Below, one piece after another: positions 60,713 through 64,000 of a stretch of DNA of 64,000 nucleotides (positions within the stretch are counted from its first letter, which is position 1; the number at the start of each line of letters is the position of its first letter). Under the pieces are notes generated by a model that ran no database searches, was not told the origin of the DNA, and worked only from the letters and a program-made list of their open reading frames with translations. Both the position numbers and the translations under genes were made by a program. The DNA comes from Hyphomicrobium_A sp963812795. GTDB taxonomy: Bacteria; Pseudomonadota; Alphaproteobacteria; Rhizobiales; Hyphomicrobiaceae. The stretch lies in NCBI GenBank assembly GCA_963812795.1, contig CAWEWG010000008.1:62001-126000 (forward strand). Reading direction: 5' to 3'.

Positions 60713-62200
60713 ATGGGGCGCTACGTGCTGGCGATCGACCAGGGGACGACGTCATCGCGCGCGCTTTTGTTCGACGCGGCCTGTCAGGTGGCCGCCGTCG
60801 CGCAAAAGGAGTTCACCCAGCATTTCCCGCGCTCAGGTTGGGTCGAGCACGACGCCGAGGAAATTTGGTCCAGCGTGCTGGCGACCGCCCGCGAGGCCGT
60901 CGCCAAGGCTGGCGGCCCGCACGCCATCGTCGGCATCGGCATCTCCAACCAGCGCGAGACGTCGATCGTCTGGGAGCGGGCAACGGGGCGGCCGATCCAT
61001 AATGCCATCGTCTGGCAGGATCGGCGCACGGCGGAAGTCTGCGAGGCGCTGCGTGCCGCCGGCCACGAGCGCGTGGTGACCGAGAAGACCGGGCTGCTGC
61101 TCGATCCATATTTTTCAGCGACCAAGATCGCCTGGATCCTCGATCACGTCCCCGGCGCGCGCCAACGCGCCGAGCGCAGCGAGCTCGCCTTCGGCACTGT
61201 CGACTGCTTTCTGTTGTGGCGCCTGACGGGCGGTCGCGTGCACGCAACCGACGTGACCAACGCCGCGCGCACCTGCCTGCTCGACATTCGCACCGGCCGC
61301 TGGGACGACAAGCTGCTCGACATTTTCCGCGTGCCGCGCGCGCTGCTTCCCGAGCTGCGTGACAACGCGGCGGAGTTTGGCGCCACCGAGGCGGAGCTGC
61401 TCGGCGCCTCGATACCCATTCGTGGCATGGCCGGCGATCAGCAGGCGGCGACTATCGGACAGGCGTGCTTCACGCCGGGCATGCTGAAGTCGACGTACGG
61501 AACCGGCTGCTTTGCGGTGCTCAACACCGGCAGCGAAGCGATCGCCTCCAAGCATCGGCTGCTGACCACCATCGCCTATCAGCTCGGCGGCAACCGCACG
61601 TACGCGCTGGAGGGCTCGATCTTCGTCGCCGGCGCCGCGGTGCAGTGGCTGCGCGACGGCTTGAAGGTCATCGCGCGCGCCTCCGAGGCCGGCGGCATGG
61701 CGGCCCGCGCGGATGCCGAGCAGGATGTGGTGCTGGTGCCGGCGTTCGTCGGTCTCGGCGCGCCGTATTGGGATCCCGATTGCCGCGGCGCGTTGTTCGG
61801 CCTAACGCGCAACACCGGCCCTAACGAGCTGGCGCGCGCCGCGCTGCAGTCGGTGTGCTTCCAAACCTATGACCTGCTGCAAGCGATGCGCGCCGATTGC
61901 CCGGCGGCGGCGCGTGCTGTGTTGCGGGCCGATGGCGGCATGGCGGCGTGCGATTGGACGATGCAGCGGCTGGCCGACATCATCGATGCGCCTGTCGACC
62001 GGCCGAAGGTGGTGGAGACGACGGCCCTGGGCGCGGCCTATCTCGCCGGCCTGCAAGCCGGCTTCTATCCCGAGCCGGCCCGCTTCGCCGATATGTGGTC
62101 GCTCGACAGGCGCTTCACGCCCGGCATGCCGGCGGCCGAGCGCTCGCGCCTCCTCTCCTCCTGGCACGACGCCGTCGCGCGAACGCTGACTCGTAGGTAG
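60713..62200 (+). CDS. glpK: Glycerol kinase
   Basis: Phosphorylates glycerol to glycerol-3-phosphate. The 495-residue FGGY kinase has the phosphate-1 motif LAIDQGTTSSRALLFD, GIGISNQRETSIVWERATGR, the glycerol site NAIVWQDRRTAE, the adenosine-site block STYGTGCFAVLNTG and the C-terminal RADGGMAACDWTMQ. GGGAGG precedes the ATG at 60713. No glpD or glpF lies beside it. Confidence 0.96.
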   Translation: MGRYVLAIDQGTTSSRALLFDAACQVAAVAQKEFTQHFPRSGWVEHDAEEIWSSVLATAREAVAKAGGPHAIVGIGISNQRETSIVWERATGRPIHNAIVWQDRRTAEVCEALRAAGHERVVTEKTGLLLDPYFSATKIAWILDHVPGARQRAERSELAFGTVDCFLLWRLTGGRVHATDVTNAARTCLLDIRTGRWDDKLLDIFRVPRALLPELRDNAAEFGATEAELLGASIPIRGMAGDQQAATIGQACFTPGMLKSTYGTGCFAVLNTGSEAIASKHRLLTTIAYQLGGNRTYALEGSIFVAGAAVQWLRDGLKVIARASEAGGMAARADAEQDVVLVPAFVGLGAPYWDPDCRGALFGLTRNTGPNELARAALQSVCFQTYDLLQAMRADCPAAARAVLRADGGMAACDWTMQRLADIIDAPVDRPKVVETTALGAAYLAGLQAGFYPEPARFADMWSLDRRFTPGMPAAERSRLLSSWHDAVARTLTRR

Positions 62201-62220
62201 TGAGATAGAAAGTGCTCCTC

Positions 62221-62346
62221 CTGGATCCCGGATCGCGCTCGGCGATGCCTCGCGTGTCCGGGATGACAGCTAGTGCGCGCGTCGTCTCAATCCGACTGTC
62301 ATCCCGGACGAGTGACGGCGCAGCCGGAACAAGATCCGGGACCCAG
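62221..62346. repeat. Long inverted repeat, intergenic palindromic element
   Basis: The left arm (62221-62269, beginning CTGGATCCCGGATC and ending TCCGGGATGACAG) and the right arm (62296-62346, beginning CTGTCATCCCGGACGAG and ending ATCCGGGACCCAG) are near-complementary over about 50 bases around a 26-base loop. The pattern CTGTCATCCCGGACGAG...GATCCGGGACCCAG is typical of dispersed palindromes in Hyphomicrobiales genomes. It lies between the convergent glpK and cyclase genes and probably acts as a terminator or mRNA end. Confidence 0.7.
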
Positions 62347-62371
62347 CACAAAATGCGTCGAAGACACGAAC

Positions 62372-63133
62372 CTAGCGGATGACGGCGACGACGCGGGCGG
62401 GGGCGGCGGAGGCGCCGACGATGCGTAACGGGAACACCATCACTTCGAAGCCGTGCGGCGGCAGCGCGCCGAGGTTGGTGAGTTGCTCCATGTGCCAATA
62501 GGGGCGCCGCTGGCCGACGCGGTGCGCCTCCCAGAACAGCGTGTCGTCGTTGTTTTCTTTCGAACGGGCGATTTGCGCGCGGAACGGCAAATCCCATCCC
62601 CACTGGTCGATGCCCATGACGGTGGGGCCGCGGTCGAGCAGCCATTCGGTCGCCGCGGCGCTCATGCCGGTGCCGCGTTTCCAGAATTCCTTGGTGCCCA
62701 TCAGCTTATCGCGTCCGGTGCGGATCAGCACGATGGTGCGTTCGTCCAGCGCGGCACCGGCCTTGGCCAGCGCCGCCTCGAGGTCGGCGGGCGTAATGGC
62801 GTCGTCGTCGGCCTTGTGCGTGAGGTCGAGAACGACACCGGGACCGATGCATTTCTCCAGCGGCATCTCGTCGATGGTCTGCGCGCGCGTGCCGCCCGAC
62901 GTCGGCCCGTAGTGCCACGGCGCATCGATGTGTGTCGTCGAATGCACGCCCATCTTGGCGATGGTGTCGTCGGCCCAGCCGACGAAATCGCGCGGAAAAA
63001 GCCGCGCTGGCAGCCCCAGCAGCCACACGAGGAGCTTGGCCGCGCGATGCGGCTTGTGGCGGATGCGCACCTGCATGAAATGCGGATCGCCCTTGTTGAA
63101 CTGGATCGGTTTGCTGAGATCGATGACTTTCAT
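62372..63133 (-). CDS. Cyclase-family (kynurenine formamidase-like) metal hydrolase
   Basis: A 253-residue member of the Cyclase/KynB family. The metal motif is HSTTHIDAPWHY, with a third histidine expected in YWHMEQL. IDEMPLEKCIGPGVVLDLTH and VLIRTGRD are family blocks. Longer than typical KynB, with an insert after IRHKPHRAAK. Its start lies 7 bases after the stop of an FAH-family gene, so the two probably act in one catabolic route. The substrate is unknown. Confidence 0.82.
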   Translation of the reverse strand: MKVIDLSKPIQFNKGDPHFMQVRIRHKPHRAAKLLVWLLGLPARLFPRDFVGWADDTIAKMGVHSTTHIDAPWHYGPTSGGTRAQTIDEMPLEKCIGPGVVLDLTHKADDDAITPADLEAALAKAGAALDERTIVLIRTGRDKLMGTKEFWKRGTGMSAAATEWLLDRGPTVMGIDQWGWDLPFRAQIARSKENNDDTLFWEAHRVGQRRPYWHMEQLTNLGALPPHGFEVMVFPLRIVGASAAPARVVAVIR

Positions 63134-63140
63134 GCTGCCT

Positions 63141-64000
63141 CTAGTCGATGCGGTTCGATAGGGTGCCGATGCCGTCGATGGCGAGCGCGATGGTGTCGCC
63201 GCGTTCGAGCAGCCGTCCATGCTCGATGCCGCTGCCGCCGGGCAGAGTCCCGGTACCGAACAGCTCGCCGGGATATAGCTGCTCGCCGCAACTGGCGTGC
63301 GCCAGCACCTCGCCGAGCGACCAGCGGGCGTCGCGCGTTGCGCATTTGGCGACCAGCGCGCCGTTGAGATGCACGCTGCCCGTGAGTGTACGCCAACGCG
63401 GCAGGATCTCGTCGGCACTGACGACGACGCTCGACATGGCCGAGCGGAAGTGCTTGGACTTCTGCGGGCCGAAGCCGGAGCTCATCTCGTCAAGCTGGAC
63501 GTCGCGCGCGGAAAAGTCGTTGAGCACGACGAAGCCGCCGATGGCAGCCTCGGCAGTCGCCGGGTCGGCGTCGCGCAACGGACGGGCAAGGACGAAACCG
63601 AGCTCGAGCTCGTAGTCGAGCGCCTGCGCGTACGGCGGCACGGCAATATCGTCGCCATCGGTCGCGAACGTCAGATGATTGCCCATGTAGTAGATCGGTT
63701 GCCGGTGCCACAGCGCGTGCGGCTTGAGCTTAGGGAAGGTGCGGCGCGTCACCGTCTCGTACGCGGCGACGAGAGGGGCGACGGCGGGCATGAAGCGGCG
63801 CACGAAGCCGCGCGCGGCATCGACGGCATGTGCCTCATACAACATAAAATCGCGAAACGAGCGCGGCTCGAACGGCAATCGGGCGGAGCCGCCCGCCGTC
63901 GGCGCCACCTCACCGGCCGCCTCCGCCAGGCGTTCGCGAACCTCCGGCGGGAGCGCCAGGAGGCCGATCACGTCGTCGACAACGCCTTGATCGAATGAGG
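63141..64000 (-). CDS. Fumarylacetoacetate hydrolase-family protein, 5' end beyond window
   Basis: The frame stays open to the right edge (reading SFDQGVVDDVIGLLALPPEV at the edge), so the start is outside. Family features are YMGNHLTFATDGDDI, the metal glutamates in LDYELELGFVLARPL, VLNDFSARDVQ, KSKHFRSAMS and GSGIEHGRLLERGDTIAL near the end. FAH-family enzymes hydrolyse or isomerise acyl-pyruvates in aromatic and sugar-acid catabolism. It is paired with the downstream cyclase gene. Confidence 0.88.
   Translation of the reverse strand, partial: SFDQGVVDDVIGLLALPPEVRERLAEAAGEVAPTAGGSARLPFEPRSFRDFMLYEAHAVDAARGFVRRFMPAVAPLVAAYETVTRRTFPKLKPHALWHRQPIYYMGNHLTFATDGDDIAVPPYAQALDYELELGFVLARPLRDADPATAEAAIGGFVVLNDFSARDVQLDEMSSGFGPQKSKHFRSAMSSVVVSADEILPRWRTLTGSVHLNGALVAKCATRDARWSLGEVLAHASCGEQLYPGELFGTGTLPGGSGIEHGRLLERGDTIALAIDGIGTLSNRID

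Overview
The window is a GC-rich chromosomal segment with dense, short-spaced genes on both strands. The gene content points to an alphaproteobacterium of the order Hyphomicrobiales (Rhizobiales), perhaps a Hyphomicrobium or Rhodoplanes relative. The evidence is the petP-petR-histidine kinase set, the lgt / midA-like / pgeF cluster divergent from ubiK, the short HisG that needs HisZ, a TIGR03808-type Tat-exported repeat protein and alphaproteobacterial bacterioferritin genes. The assignment is inference from gene order and protein style. I see no rRNA, tRNA, CRISPR array, insertion sequence, prophage or origin. Most of the window is ordinary core and housekeeping DNA.

Layout. 1-3600: end of a proline iminopeptidase gene, a c-type cytochrome with an unusual N-terminal domain, and a DMP19-type exported protein. 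3.6-6.4 kb: purine and methylthioadenosine salvage (apt, a zinc-ribbon ORF, mtnA, a class II aldolase). 6.3-8.6 kb: small exported proteins and ychF. 8.7-12.8 kb: a zinc module with a ZnuD-like receptor, Zur and a COG0523 GTPase, and a candidate Zur operator inside the receptor promoter. 12.8-20.5 kb: rplY-pth, an ABC-2 exporter, two membrane proteins, prs and a lipoprotein with a duplicated domain. 20.7-26.6 kb: pgeF, a midA-like gene and lgt on one strand; ubiK, ybjN, proC and a TetR regulator on the other. 26.6-30.6 kb: histidine kinase, PetR and PetP, then ilvE. 30.7-43.5 kb: an FAD oxidoreductase, a pentapeptide-repeat protein, arfB, an SMR transporter, a cNMP-binding patatin, a class 3 asparaginase, a Tat-exported beta-helix protein, pcp and meaB. 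43.6-51.2 kb: two tandem DUF900-type hydrolases, a CVAGC-repeat protein, a YiiX-like hydrolase and hisZ-hisG. 51.2-54.3 kb: a DevBCA-type ABC exporter. 54.4-57.1 kb: four tandem paralogous exported proteins. 57.5-59.2 kb: Rrf2 regulator, Bfd and Bfr. 59.2-64 kb: AmpG-like transporter, glpK, a cyclase-family protein and a partial FAH-family gene.

The most unusual part is 54.4-57.4 kb. Four small exported proteins differ over most of their length but share an ENSSI[ST] motif and a C-terminal CX14C block (consensus CKKFFPSVGMTLSVPC). Each has, 55-99 bases upstream, a version of the palindrome CTGTTCCG-NN-CGGAACAG. A fifth copy lies between this array and the Rrf2 gene, and a sixth, weaker copy lies about 16 kb away upstream of a cold-shock-like gene. 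This looks like a small undescribed regulon of exported proteins.

Two otherwise intact, conserved genes (ilvE and the midA-like methyltransferase gene) are each broken by what looks like one extra base in a GC-rich run. They may be sequencing errors rather than true pseudogenes.
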